A DNA stretch of 17,491 nt from Nitrososphaerales archaeon TH5894 (GCA_014523485.1 JAATVK010000135.1:1-17491), one strand, 5' to 3'; positions 1 through 7,512 are shown, counted from the stretch's first letter. The notes: generated by a model from the sequence alone, not told the origin. Numbers and translations are program-made.

Positions 1-157
1 TTAATAGAAATCTTTTTTCTCATCCAGACTATTTTATTGTTATTATAAGGCTAGGAATAACATTCAACAAATTATATCAAATTAATATATCTATAAATGA
101 TTATAGGTCTCCCCGTAATAATTCGATTTTGTTTTATTATAGTTTAGAATTTATAGA

Positions 158-166
158 TTATAAATC
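158..166 (+). promoter_or_regulatory. TATA-like box of the HTH-CBS gene
   Basis: ATTATAAAT is centred about 26 bases before the ATG at 188, which predicts a leaderless transcript. A second TATA-like run (TTATAGAT) starts at 151 and would give an 8-base leader. Confidence 0.5.
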
Positions 167-187
167 TCATGTAGTATAACTTTAGTA

Positions 188-742
188 ATGCTTCCTAGTT
201 TAGAATACATTAAACAAACAAGGCAAAAGTTAGGGATTACACAAAGGAGACTTGCATCATTAACAGGAATTAGTACATCAATGATCAATCAAATTGAAAC
301 AGGAAGATGCAAACCTAGCTATGATACTGCAAAAAAAATTTTTGAAATACTAAGCACATTGGAAGGTAAATCTGCAAAAAAAGCAGGAGACATTTGTAGT
401 AAAAAAATAATATTTGCACAAAAAGATGATATACTATATAGTGTATTGGAGAAAATGAGGCTAAATTTTGTAAGTCAAGTACCAGTATTTGAGGGTCAAA
501 AAATTGTTGGAATTGTTTCTGAAGATAATTTAGCTAAGAAAATGGTAGAAAATGATGAAAAAAATATCAAAAATATGACAATTGACAATGTTATGGAACC
601 TCCTCCTCCAGTGGTCGACTCAGTTACCCCTGCAAAGGCGTTAGTGCCATTAATAAGATTTGCAAAATGTATCTTAGTCACTGAAAAAGGCACTGTAACA
701 GGAATAATAACTACAACTGATATTTTGAAAATGGTAGAGTGA
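188..742 (+). CDS. XRE-family HTH plus CBS-pair transcriptional regulator
   Basis: This 184-residue cytoplasmic protein is probably a ligand-responsive transcription regulator. Residues 6-60 form an XRE/Cro-type helix-turn-helix; the run LGITQRRLASLTGIS and the downstream INQIETGRCKPSYDTAKKI are typical of that fold. Residues about 66-120 and 130-184 form two CBS motifs, seen in VPVFEGQKIVGIVSEDNL and in GTVTGIITTTDILKMV. CBS pairs generally bind adenosine nucleotides, so sensing energy or cofactor state is a family-based inference; the ligand cannot be read from the sequence. The HTH-CBS architecture is recurrent in archaea. The ATG at 188 fits a TATA-like element at about 158-166 with a leaderless or very short-leader transcript. 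It converges on the 38-residue cysteine-rich gene, whose stop lies about 20 bases away. Confidence 0.9.
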   Translation: MLPSLEYIKQTRQKLGITQRRLASLTGISTSMINQIETGRCKPSYDTAKKIFEILSTLEGKSAKKAGDICSKKIIFAQKDDILYSVLEKMRLNFVSQVPVFEGQKIVGIVSEDNLAKKMVENDEKNIKNMTIDNVMEPPPPVVDSVTPAKALVPLIRFAKCILVTEKGTVTGIITTTDILKMVE

Positions 743-762
743 TAGATGTCTTAACTCAAGAA

Positions 763-879
763 TCAAAGCTTTTCTAATCCGATACAACAATCGGCACACC
801 CTATGCATTCGTGACATAAATTTAATTTTGTGGATTCTTTAATTATTGTCCCACACAAAACACACGTTTGTTCTCTCAT
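763..879 (-). CDS. 38-residue cysteine-rich putative zinc-binding microprotein
   Basis: The ATG is at 879-877 and the TGA at 765-763. The 38 residues contain seven cysteines: C6 and C9 (CVLCG), then C22, C25, C28, C31 and C32 in CHECIGCADCC. This CxxC-12-CxxCxxCxxCC layout suggests one zinc ribbon, or two small metal sites; with C28/C31/C32 an iron-sulfur or redox site is also possible. I do not recognise a named family. The support is the non-random cysteine spacing and a good TATA-like box (904-913, minus strand) about 29 bases upstream of the ATG. It is transcribed convergently with the HTH-CBS gene. The function is unknown; binding to nucleic acid or to a protein partner would be typical of such small zinc proteins. 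Confidence 0.68.
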   Translation of the reverse strand: MREQTCVLCGTIIKESTKLNLCHECIGCADCCIGLEKL

Positions 880-903
880 TATTAAGCTAAAAAAGAATAC
901 AAG

Positions 904-913
904 ATATTTAAAT
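904..913 (-). promoter_or_regulatory. TATA-like box of the cysteine-rich microprotein
   Basis: On the minus strand this reads ATTTAAATAT. Its centre lies about 29 bases before the ATG at 879, the canonical archaeal distance for a nearly leaderless mRNA. Confidence 0.6.
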
Positions 914-1446
914 CCTATTCACATACTATTTAATTTTATCTAGAAGTCTTTAAAGTCTTAAAATAACTGTTATTTTAACCATGATTTATGCACTCAACCT
1001 CTAATGCAGAAAAATCTAATACCTGATGAGAAATTATAATTTATAATTTCCCATTTCCCATAAATGAAGATTTTTTAGGTACTATTTAAATAAAAAGAAC
1101 TCAATAAAAAAAATTCTTAATGTAATGATAGAATTGTTCTGTTAAACCGAATAATATGATATTGGAATGGAGATATTTACTTATATAAATTCAGTGAATC
1201 TGATTGTTTACGTATATTGCGGATTATAAATTTACTACATTTTATGATGATATATTGTAAGAATGTAAATCCCTGTATATTTATGATACTTATTTAAATC
1301 ATAAGTTTTATACCATAAAATTAAAAGGAGGAGATACTCTAAGGTTACTCGTTATTCATAAATTCCCTTTTAGAGAAGTTAATGCAGAGCACTTCTATCT
1401 ACCTAACAAATTTATATTACAGAATTTCACACTCAACTGGAATAGC
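914..1446. other. Intergenic, AT-rich, no gene seen
   Basis: No ORF of credible length or composition is visible. It holds TATA-like runs (for example TTTTATACC near 1306) and a Shine-Dalgarno-like purine run, AGGAGGAG near 1326, that is not followed by an open frame. A short non-coding RNA cannot be excluded. Confidence 0.5.
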
Positions 1447-1668
1447 CTATTTGTTAGTTTTGGAAGAGGTATCCTTTTTTCCATATTTTGAGGGATCTTG
1501 AATTAGATAATCATTATATACTTTAAAATTTCCATCTTTGTATTTATGTTTATCCGTCTTATCTCCATAAATTACCATTTCATTGTTTAATAATTCATGA
1601 GATAACGAACTTAATTCTATTAGAAGGATCATTAAAAACAATGATGTATAAAACCTGGAATCAAACAC
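1447..1668 (-). CDS. Hypothetical short exported or membrane-anchored peptide
   Basis: This 73-residue ORF starts with GTG at 1668. Residues 6-22 are hydrophobic (FYTSLFLMILLIELSSL) and look like a signal peptide or membrane anchor. The rest is polar, rich in Lys, Asp and Tyr, and ends in a Ser/Thr/Lys tail. I recognise no family. The main support is a TATA-like element, TATAAATATATT on the minus strand at 1688-1699, centred 25-26 bases upstream of the GTG; that is the spacing of a leaderless gene. An ATG at residue 13 is an alternative start but would destroy most of the hydrophobic segment. It stands alone between large spacers. It could also be a decayed fragment of a longer secreted protein. 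Confidence 0.45.
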   Translation of the reverse strand: MFDSRFYTSLFLMILLIELSSLSHELLNNEMVIYGDKTDKHKYKDGNFKVYNDYLIQDPSKYGKKDTSSKTNK

Positions 1669-1687
1669 GACACAAGCTTTGATTTAG

Positions 1688-1699
1688 AATATATTTATA
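1688..1699 (-). promoter_or_regulatory. TATA-like box of the short exported peptide
   Basis: TATAAATATATT on the minus strand is centred about 26 bases before the GTG at 1668 and supports that start over the internal ATG. Confidence 0.5.
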
Positions 1700-2188
1700 C
1701 TATGATTATATGTAATATTAGATTCTACTAAGATTTTTTAAAGTTACAGATATCAAGAAAATTTTTAAAAATACCCATGTTCATTCTTACTAACCATGAA
1801 AATCTAATAGTGGACAGACTACATTCATTCTAAACCGAGACAATTTTTATTGACAATAACTTAATAATTGTAAATAAAGCTAAAGAAATGTGTTTAAATA
1901 TATATTCTAAATGTAACGAATAAAGAGATGAAAACTAAGAAAATAATTTCAGATTGTTAATAAGTTAATAACACTGCATACAAAAATATTGGAATCATTC
2001 CGCTTTAATTCATATTTACCTAGCCTTTCCTTCTAGAATTGACTCTACAAGTCTGATTTAAAAGATAATATATTAGGTGAATATAATTTAGAATAGATAC
2101 ATTGAATACTTTTAAATAACTTTTTTTTGGGAAATCTTTTTAAAAAATTATTAATGTGAAATAGCATACTATTCTAGTCTGATATAAT
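1700..2188. other. Intergenic, AT-rich, no gene seen
   Basis: No credible ORF on either strand. The right end must hold the RTX gene promoter: a TTTTAAATA run near 2110-2118 and a TTTTTAAAAAATTA run near 2137-2150 are the candidate TATA elements. The second predicts a leader of about 20 bases. Confidence 0.45.
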
Positions 2189-2842
2189 ATGATCCGCAGA
2201 AATTTGATGACCATAATTTTTTTTTTGTTTTCTACAATATTTTCGATTCAATTAATTTATTCGCAAGAAGATAAGGATGCTGATGATTCCAAATCTACCG
2301 CACCTCCTCCACCTAGCGTGAAGCCTAAGGTCGATGTCAATATAGAGGGAACAGCAAATGATGATAAAATAAGGGGTGGAAATGGAGATGATAGGATCAA
2401 AGGTGAGGAAGGATATGACACTCTGGAGGGAGTCGATGGAACAGACAAACTAGATGGCGGGGAAGGAGATGATAAGATTAAGGGTGGAAGAGGAGAAGAT
2501 AAAATTAAAGGAGATGAAGGGAATGATAGGATTGAAGGTAATCAGGGAAATGACCAACTAGATGGCGGGGAAGGAAATGACTTTATCAAAGGGGGAAAAG
2601 AAAATGACGAGATCAAAGGTGGTGTGGGAAATGATAAGCTTGAGGGTGGAGAAGGGATTGATGAAATTCAAGGAGGAGAAGGGGCTGATAATTTCATTTG
2701 TGATATATTCGATAAAATAATAGATTTTGACTCCCAAGAAGGAGATACAATATCAGGCGATTGCAAATTTGAGGACCAATCAGCAGTTAATAATAACGTC
2801 GATAGCAGTTTGAATAACTTGCCACAATTAACCAATGCATAG
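2189..2842 (+). CDS. Secreted RTX-type (hemolysin-type) calcium-binding repeat protein
   Basis: Residues 1-25 form a Sec-type signal peptide: MIRRN, a hydrophobic stretch, then a likely cut after IYS. A proline linker (APPPPS) lies at 39-44. Residues 54-170 are thirteen uninterrupted nonapeptides of the GGxGxDxxx class, such as GGEGDDKIK, GDEGNDRIE and GGEGNDFIK. These form a calcium-binding parallel beta-roll in known RTX proteins. A typical closing block follows at 170-190 (DIFDKIIDFDSQEGDTISGD), then a polar Asn/Ser tail. Cys171 and Cys192 flank the closing block and could form a disulfide. The protein is small (217 residues), has no enzymatic domain and uses a Sec signal instead of the bacterial type I C-terminal signal. 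A cell-surface or matrix role is more likely than a toxin. The ATG at 2189 is preferred; ATG at 2207 would weaken the signal's positive end. Confidence 0.85.
   Translation: MIRRNLMTIIFFLFSTIFSIQLIYSQEDKDADDSKSTAPPPPSVKPKVDVNIEGTANDDKIRGGNGDDRIKGEEGYDTLEGVDGTDKLDGGEGDDKIKGGRGEDKIKGDEGNDRIEGNQGNDQLDGGEGNDFIKGGKENDEIKGGVGNDKLEGGEGIDEIQGGEGADNFICDIFDKIIDFDSQEGDTISGDCKFEDQSAVNNNVDSSLNNLPQLTNA
2350..2698 (+). repeat. Tandem 27-bp coding repeats of the RTX array
   Basis: About thirteen diverged 27-base units encode the nonapeptides. The best-conserved DNA is the run GATGGCGGGGAAGGA, present twice (near 2453 and 2561). This shows internal duplication with subsequent divergence. Confidence 0.7.
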
Positions 2843-3145
2843 CATATACAACCAATTAGAGGATTATTCTATTTTATTATTTTATGTTTAACTATTTCGT
2901 TTATAATAACCTGGAAATAATTGAATATTTAATAAAAAATTTCTATATTTAAGATTTTTATGATTATTAGTGATATTACCTGAATAAATTGTCTATTTTT
3001 ACTACAAATTTTATAAAATCTTTGAATGGTTTTTTATTAAAATAATTAAAAATTTAAATATATTAACGTAATTTATATATCCTATTATAGGTCACATATA
3101 ATTTTGTTAATAAAGACTTATTAGTAATGAGAACAATATAACATT
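2843..3145. other. Intergenic, very AT-rich, asparagine synthase upstream region
   Basis: No ORF. TATA-like candidates include ATTTATATATCC at about 3070-3081, which would give a leader of roughly 40 bases. No strong TATA lies at the leaderless distance from the ATG at 3146. Confidence 0.4.
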
Positions 3146-4816
3146 ATGTGTGGAATAGGCGGACTAATCAGTAAAGATTCTACAGATATTATCCCTCTTA
3201 CTAAAACCATGATGATATCTATGAACAAAAGGGGTCCAGATGGCACAGGATTATTCATTGATAAGAAACTTTATCAGTATGAATCACCAGAAAAAATTAA
3301 TTATAACAAGTCTAATACTAACCTAACCTTAGGTCACATACGCCTAGCTATAGTGGGAGATAAAACTCACCTTCAACCATTTGTGAGTTGCGATGGTAAA
3401 TTGGTCATGGAACACAATGGAGAGATCTACAATTATAAAATGCTTAAAAAAAGACTAAAACATGATCATACTTTTGTTTCAAATACTGACAGTGAAATAG
3501 TAGTACATTTACTAGAACACTATTATAAAGAAAATGGATTTACTAATCTATTAGATGCAATAAAGAAAACTGTAGCTGATATCGATGGAATATATGCTAT
3601 TGCGATAAAAGCTCAAGATGAAGATAAAATTTATCTCGTTCGGGATAGATTAGGTATAAGGCCATTGTATTATGGTCAGAATGATAATATTATAGGTTTT
3701 GCTTCCGAGCGCAAAGGTCTTTGGCAAATAGGTATCACAGAACCCACATTCTCATTGTTGCCTGGCCATTGTGTAATTTTATCTGATCATATTTCTTCGC
3801 CTATTAAAATAGCAGAACCATCTGTGGTCTACTCTAATAAGCCTACTCTTACTACGCTTGCTGATGCACTCGCTGCTTATAAAAAAGTCTTATACAATTC
3901 AATCAAAAAAAGGTCACAAGATCTTTCTAGAATTGGGATAATATTTTCTGGTGGAATAGATAGCGTATTGGTCGCTAAAATTACTAAAGAACTTGTCCCT
4001 AATGTTACCTGCTACACTAGTGGTATAGCCGGTTCAGATGACATAAAATTTTCAAAGATTATTGCAGACCAGTTGGATCTGGATCTCAAAATAAATGAAT
4101 TGAATACAAAAGATATTGAAATCATGTTGCCAAACATTCTAAACATAATTGAGACTACCAATAGTACACAAGCAGAAGTTTCTATTCCTATTTATGGTGC
4201 ATTAAAATTAGCGGCTAAGGACGGTCTTCGAGTAGTTTTTACAGGACAAGGCGCTGACGAACTATTTGCTGGATATCCATGGTATGTCCAAATTTTCGCA
4301 AAATACGGAGCTGAAAAACTGAAAAAATATATGATACAAGATTTGCTTTTACTCTATAAAGAAACCCTTGAAAGGGAAGATAAATTAGCTATGTCAAATA
4401 GTATAGAGATGAGAGAACCATTTTTAGATTCAGAGATCGTTAGAACTGCTACCAGTATTGATCTCAATCTCAATATAGCTGATCAGAATGATATTTTTGG
4501 AAAACGAGTTCATAGAGAGTTAGCTATTCAAGTAGGAATACCAAAACATATTGCTTACAGGGAGAAACAGGCTGCCCAGCATGGCGCAGGAATACATGGT
4601 ATATTATCGAAGATTGCTGAAAAAAATGGGTTTACTAAAAAAATGATTACAAAGGAATATGTAGACAGTATTTCAAAAAGAGAAAAGCTTGGAAGTTCAG
4701 AGAGATATGGATACCTGTTTGATAAAAGAATCTCCTGGAATTCGGCTCCTTGGGTTCAGTTATACCTAGATAAATTGACCAACTTAAATCAAATCGCATG
4801 TGAAATAAAAAGGTAA
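3146..4816 (+). CDS. asnB: Asparagine synthase (glutamine-hydrolysing)
   Basis: A 556-residue class II asparagine synthetase, about the length of bacterial AsnB (~554). It makes asparagine and glutamate from aspartate, glutamine and ATP in the cytoplasm. The N-terminal Ntn glutaminase domain (1 to ~200) starts MCGIGG, so Cys2 becomes the N-terminal nucleophile after Met removal. Glutamine-pocket motifs are present: R66 in GHIRLAIV, N91-G92-E93 in HNGEIYNY, D115 in TDSE, and RDRLGIRPLYYG at 166-177. The C-terminal synthetase domain has the PP-loop SGGIDS at 268-273, GQGADELFAGY at 367-377 and EMREPFLD at 421-428. All expected catalytic residues seem intact. Related amidotransferases that modify peptides or sugars share this fold, but the whole pattern fits asparagine synthesis best. 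It is followed by an isochorismatase-family gene on the same strand. Confidence 0.93.
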   Translation: MCGIGGLISKDSTDIIPLTKTMMISMNKRGPDGTGLFIDKKLYQYESPEKINYNKSNTNLTLGHIRLAIVGDKTHLQPFVSCDGKLVMEHNGEIYNYKMLKKRLKHDHTFVSNTDSEIVVHLLEHYYKENGFTNLLDAIKKTVADIDGIYAIAIKAQDEDKIYLVRDRLGIRPLYYGQNDNIIGFASERKGLWQIGITEPTFSLLPGHCVILSDHISSPIKIAEPSVVYSNKPTLTTLADALAAYKKVLYNSIKKRSQDLSRIGIIFSGGIDSVLVAKITKELVPNVTCYTSGIAGSDDIKFSKIIADQLDLDLKINELNTKDIEIMLPNILNIIETTNSTQAEVSIPIYGALKLAAKDGLRVVFTGQGADELFAGYPWYVQIFAKYGAEKLKKYMIQDLLLLYKETLEREDKLAMSNSIEMREPFLDSEIVRTATSIDLNLNIADQNDIFGKRVHRELAIQVGIPKHIAYREKQAAQHGAGIHGILSKIAEKNGFTKKMITKEYVDSISKREKLGSSERYGYLFDKRISWNSAPWVQLYLDKLTNLNQIACEIKR

Positions 4817-4861
4817 GAAAATATTCGTAAGAAAATAATTCGTAGTAGAATAAAATAATTC
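4813..4861 (+). repeat. Short tandem repeat behind asnB
   Basis: GTAAGAAAATATTC (4813-4826) is followed at once by GTAAGAAAATAATTC (4827-4841), then by a diverged copy ending AAAATAATTC (to 4861). The array begins over the asnB stop codon and ends against the next gene's TATA-like box. Confidence 0.55.
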
Positions 4862-4868
4862 ATATAAC
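4861..4868 (+). promoter_or_regulatory. TATA-like box of the isochorismatase-family gene
   Basis: CATATAAC is centred about 29 bases before the ATG at 4894. It suggests this gene has its own promoter despite the 77-base gap to asnB on the same strand. Confidence 0.5.
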
Positions 4869-4893
4869 TTAGACGCAGGCAGTATAAGGAAAT

Positions 4894-5595
4894 ATGAAAA
4901 GCTATAGCCCCACTTTTCATCCTGCCCTCCTAGTAATAGATGTACAAAATGGATTCATGAGTAAAGGTGGTTCATACGACTCTTTAGGCATGAAAATATC
5001 AAACTATCAGCAAATTATCCCTAAGTTGACAGATTTAATATCTATCTGTAGAAAACATAATGTTCCAGTTTTTTATACACAAGCGGTTAGAGAGTCATCT
5101 GGAATTGATCTTCTAACTAGAACTCACAGAATACTCCCAAAAGCAAGGGAAGAAAGAATTAAAAAACGACCAATATGTGTAAGAGGTACGTGGGATGCAA
5201 AGATAGTTGATGATGTGAAACCTACTAATAAAGATCATATAGTTATAAAAAGAAGAGATTCTGCTTTTCAAGACACTGAAACAGAGGTATGGTTAAACAG
5301 TTTAAAGGTAAACACTCTAATCTTTTGTGGGATAGATACTTCGATTTGCGTAGAAACTTCTCTTCGAGATGGTTTTAATAGAGGTTATGATGTAATTCTT
5401 ATTTCTGATGCTACTGCCTCATCAAATTTTAGACACTACAAGACTACCATAGAACATGTTAAAGAATATTACGGATTGGTAATGAAGGCTAAAGAAATGG
5501 AAAAATTAATGGAAGCCAATAAGAATGGCTATTATTTAGATAAAATTAAAATGATTAGAGAAAAAAAGAATTTACTAGATCCTGATTATAATTAA
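4894..5595 (+). CDS. Isochorismatase-family cysteine hydrolase
   Basis: A 233-residue alpha/beta cysteine hydrolase of the isochorismatase / nicotinamidase / N-carbamoylsarcosine amidase superfamily. The catalytic triad is visible: D16 in ALLVIDVQNGF, K119 in HIVIKRRDSAF, and C152 in GIDTSICVETS, which also carries the usual cis-peptide position before the nucleophile. The family attacks amide or ureido C-N bonds, or a vinyl ether in true isochorismatase. The KRRDSAF strand and long C-terminal helical tail (~185-233) recall ureidoacrylate/peroxyureidoacrylate or carbamoyl-amide hydrolases, but the substrate cannot be fixed from sequence. The nicotinamidase metal-site pattern is not evident. 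It lies 77 bases after asnB but has its own TATA-like box, so a shared pathway (amide nitrogen) is only a guess. Confidence 0.88.
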   Translation: MKSYSPTFHPALLVIDVQNGFMSKGGSYDSLGMKISNYQQIIPKLTDLISICRKHNVPVFYTQAVRESSGIDLLTRTHRILPKAREERIKKRPICVRGTWDAKIVDDVKPTNKDHIVIKRRDSAFQDTETEVWLNSLKVNTLIFCGIDTSICVETSLRDGFNRGYDVILISDATASSNFRHYKTTIEHVKEYYGLVMKAKEMEKLMEANKNGYYLDKIKMIREKKNLLDPDYN

Positions 5596-5804
5596 AACAA
5601 AATTGGCCTACCTTTTATACTAGATAATTAATTAAATCAATAGCTACTAAAATGACATATTAAGTCTATTATAAGGATAATCAATAATTAATCAATTACA
5701 ATAACTTTCGTTTAATATATAGGTGAAAACTAATTTGATATGTCGAAAAAATATAGTATAAAATAAAGAAATCTGATTTCTAAAATGATTTTAATAAATA
5801 AAAA

Positions 5805-5951
5805 TTAGTGTTGATGGCCACAGCCACAACCTCCACTATTACCTGTTCCCTGACTCTCTTTTTCTAAACATGATGGACATTTTGCCATACCAGTTTCAGA
5901 CATAAATGCCGTTCCACATGAAGTGCATTTTAATTTTTGAATTCCTTCCAT
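5805..5951 (-). CDS. 48-residue zinc-ribbon protein with a Cys/His tail
   Basis: The ATG is at 5951-5949 and the TAA at 5807-5805. Two CxxC knuckles, C9/C12 (CTSCG) and C25/C28 (CPSC), form a classic zinc ribbon. A flexible Ser/Gly linker leads to the extreme C-terminus GCGCGHQH, with two more cysteines and two histidines; this may be a second metal site or a metal-delivery tail. Small archaeal zinc-ribbon proteins and FmdB-like proteins share this plan, but no specific family is certain. A TATA-like ATTTTAAT on the minus strand (5975-5982) is centred about 28 bases before the ATG. The gene converges with the isochorismatase-family gene across about 210 empty bases. Confidence 0.75.
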   Translation of the reverse strand: MEGIQKLKCTSCGTAFMSETGMAKCPSCLEKESQGTGNSGGCGCGHQH

Positions 5952-5974
5952 GAGGTAACTTCTTATCTATCCCT

Positions 5975-5982
5975 ATTAAAAT
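5975..5982 (-). promoter_or_regulatory. TATA-like box of the 48-residue zinc-ribbon gene
   Basis: ATTTTAAT on the minus strand, about 28 bases upstream of the ATG at 5951. Confidence 0.45.
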
Positions 5983-6382
5983 GTTGACCATTCAATATAT
6001 TATTAGTATTGTAATTAATCTCTAAAAATTTTATTTGGAATTTACTCAGACAGTTGTCTTTGTATATAAGGTTACTTGAATATTCTGCTGAACTAATCTT
6101 CATTAATAAAAATCATATGTCTAAAAAAATAATATACGCTAGAAATTAAATCAAATCAACTCAAATCAAATCAAATCAGTTGAATTAGTATTTATCTATA
6201 GAGATATTTTATTCGAGTATTCTGTCAATTACCAATATTACCTATAAAATATCAGGTATTATGAGTATTAATCGAAATTTTAATGAATTGGTAATGGTTA
6301 TAATCCTACCAAAATTATAGTATCAGGTTTCACAGAATTAGTTTTAAGACACTTAATTAATAGTAAATAACTTAAAATAAAT
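5983..6382. other. Intergenic with pentamer repeat, no gene seen
   Basis: No credible ORF. It contains the AAATC pentamer array (6148-6177). TTAATTAATAG near 6353-6363 is a weak TATA candidate for the DUF99 gene starting at 6383. Confidence 0.45.
6148..6177 (+). repeat. AAATC pentamer tandem repeat, six units
   Basis: Six contiguous 5-base units, five exactly AAATC and the third changed to AACTC. A simple-sequence tract in the spacer between the 48-residue zinc-ribbon gene and the DUF99 gene. Confidence 0.75.
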
Positions 6383-6967
6383 ATGGTATATTATATTATC
6401 TATTTGAATATTAATAAAAAAGGTATTCGGGTTTTAGCTATTGCAGAGAGCTTTAAAAAACAGAAATTAAATTCTATTTTAACAGGAGTTGTAATGAGAA
6501 AGGATTTAATTATTGATGGTATAATCTTTGGAAAAGCAACAATTGGAGGCAACGACGCGACTCAAAATATAATAGAAATGTATAATAAGTTAAAAAGAAA
6601 CGATATCGGATTTATTTTACTGGACGGCATGATTATAAGTATGTTTAATATTGTTGATGGAGAAGAAATATACAATAATACTGGAATTCCTCTTATTATT
6701 ATTACCTTTAAAAATTCTCAAGGATTAGATAATACTATTAAAAAGCATTTTCCTAATAGTTATGACACCCGAATAACTCTTATAAAAAAACTCGGAAAAA
6801 GAGATACAATATTATTGAAAACTAATAAATTTCTATTAATAAGAATATGGGGCATTAAATTGAATGATGCAGTAAGTCTTTTAAATTCCTTTTTAATTCA
6901 AGGCTCTATCCCCGAACCAATTAAATTGGCAAAAATAATATCGCGAGCATATCTAAAAACGCTTTAA
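6383..6967 (+). CDS. DUF99 (UPF0215) family protein, endonuclease V-related fold
   Basis: A 194-residue protein, close to the usual DUF99 length. Family landmarks in order: KKGIRVLAIAES (12-23), TGVVMRKDLIIDGI (34-47), GGNDATQNIIEM (55-66), the strand-loop FILLDGMIISMFNIVDGEEIY (77-97), and GIPLIIITFK (101-110). DUF99 is reported to be related to endonuclease V and carries conserved acidic residues; D58, D81 and D92 are the candidates here. A role in nucleic-acid processing is an inference from that relationship; the biological role is not settled. The ATG at 6383 is preferred because KKGIRVLAIAES follows at the expected distance. It is probably monocistronic, as both flanks are AT-rich spacers. 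Confidence 0.82.
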   Translation: MVYYIIYLNINKKGIRVLAIAESFKKQKLNSILTGVVMRKDLIIDGIIFGKATIGGNDATQNIIEMYNKLKRNDIGFILLDGMIISMFNIVDGEEIYNNTGIPLIIITFKNSQGLDNTIKKHFPNSYDTRITLIKKLGKRDTILLKTNKFLLIRIWGIKLNDAVSLLNSFLIQGSIPEPIKLAKIISRAYLKTL

Positions 6968-7094
6968 GGCTTCGCTAAACGAAAAGAAATCATTATCAAT
7001 ACAAATTAATTTTAGCAATTTCAATAAATAATTGTAACTTTAATATTTATATTAATATTTTGTTATTAGATGATGGAACGAGTTAACCAACATA

Positions 7095-7199
7095 ATGAGA
7101 GGTATATACAGTTCAATTTATGGTCAATTAATTATAAGTCTAATTTGTATTAGTATTATTATAATGTCTTTGGTTACAATGAAGAAACTTGCTAATTAA
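7095..7199 (+). CDS. Possible 34-residue single-pass membrane peptide
   Basis: ATG at 7095, TAA at 7197-7199. It starts MRGIYSSIYGQ, then has an unbroken hydrophobic stretch of about 17 residues (LIISLICISIIIMSLVT) and a basic end, MKKLAN, as expected for a single-span membrane peptide. A TATA-like run, TTTATATTAATA (about 7047-7058), lies about 43 bases upstream of the ATG and would give a leader of about 17 bases. AT-rich DNA yields Ile/Leu-rich spurious ORFs easily, so this is tentative. Confidence 0.33.
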   Translation: MRGIYSSIYGQLIISLICISIIIMSLVTMKKLAN

Positions 7200-7512
7200 T
7201 TATTATATATGGTATTAACACTTTAAATTACCATCATGGATTTGAACGATAATATTTTAATAGATTCTTTTATTTTTTCATTCTCTTGACGAAATAGAAC
7301 CGGCAAAACTAATAAATAATAAAATGTATATTTGATGTTAATTAATCCTATTAAATATTTTGATAATTTGGAATTTGATATTTAACTGTTATAGCGGGGT
7401 TTTCGTAAATCCGGTACTTAATTAGTTATGATTGACGTTCGATCAGATTAACAGAGGCAGAATGATTTGTTTTTAATAATAGGATGTTAAACAAGTTAAT
7501 TAATAATATTTT
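7200..7512. other. Intergenic, no gene seen
   Basis: Only tiny open frames, such as an 18-codon one from the ATG near 7236. The right end carries a TTTTTAATAATAGG run (about 7469-7482), the likely TATA element of the 68-residue gene. Confidence 0.4.

Noticed and set aside
1..23. Possible minus-strand gene starting at ATG 23 and leaving the window
   Set aside because: Only seven codons are visible (MRKKISI). A TATA-like run lies upstream, but nothing else supports it.
1324..1336. Shine-Dalgarno-like AGGAGGAG
   Set aside because: No open reading frame follows it, and the other genes here do not use such sites.
2257..2448. Open frame on the strand opposite the RTX repeats
   Set aside because: It is the mirror of the Gly/Asp repeat codons, giving a Ser/Pro-rich low-complexity product, and has no promoter.
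2189..2842. RTX protein as a toxin or hemolysin
   Set aside because: No pore-forming or enzymatic domain, no acyltransferase or type I exporter genes nearby; only the repeat is shared with toxins.
6148..6177. CRISPR-like array
   Set aside because: Units are 5 bases without spacers; it is a simple-sequence repeat.
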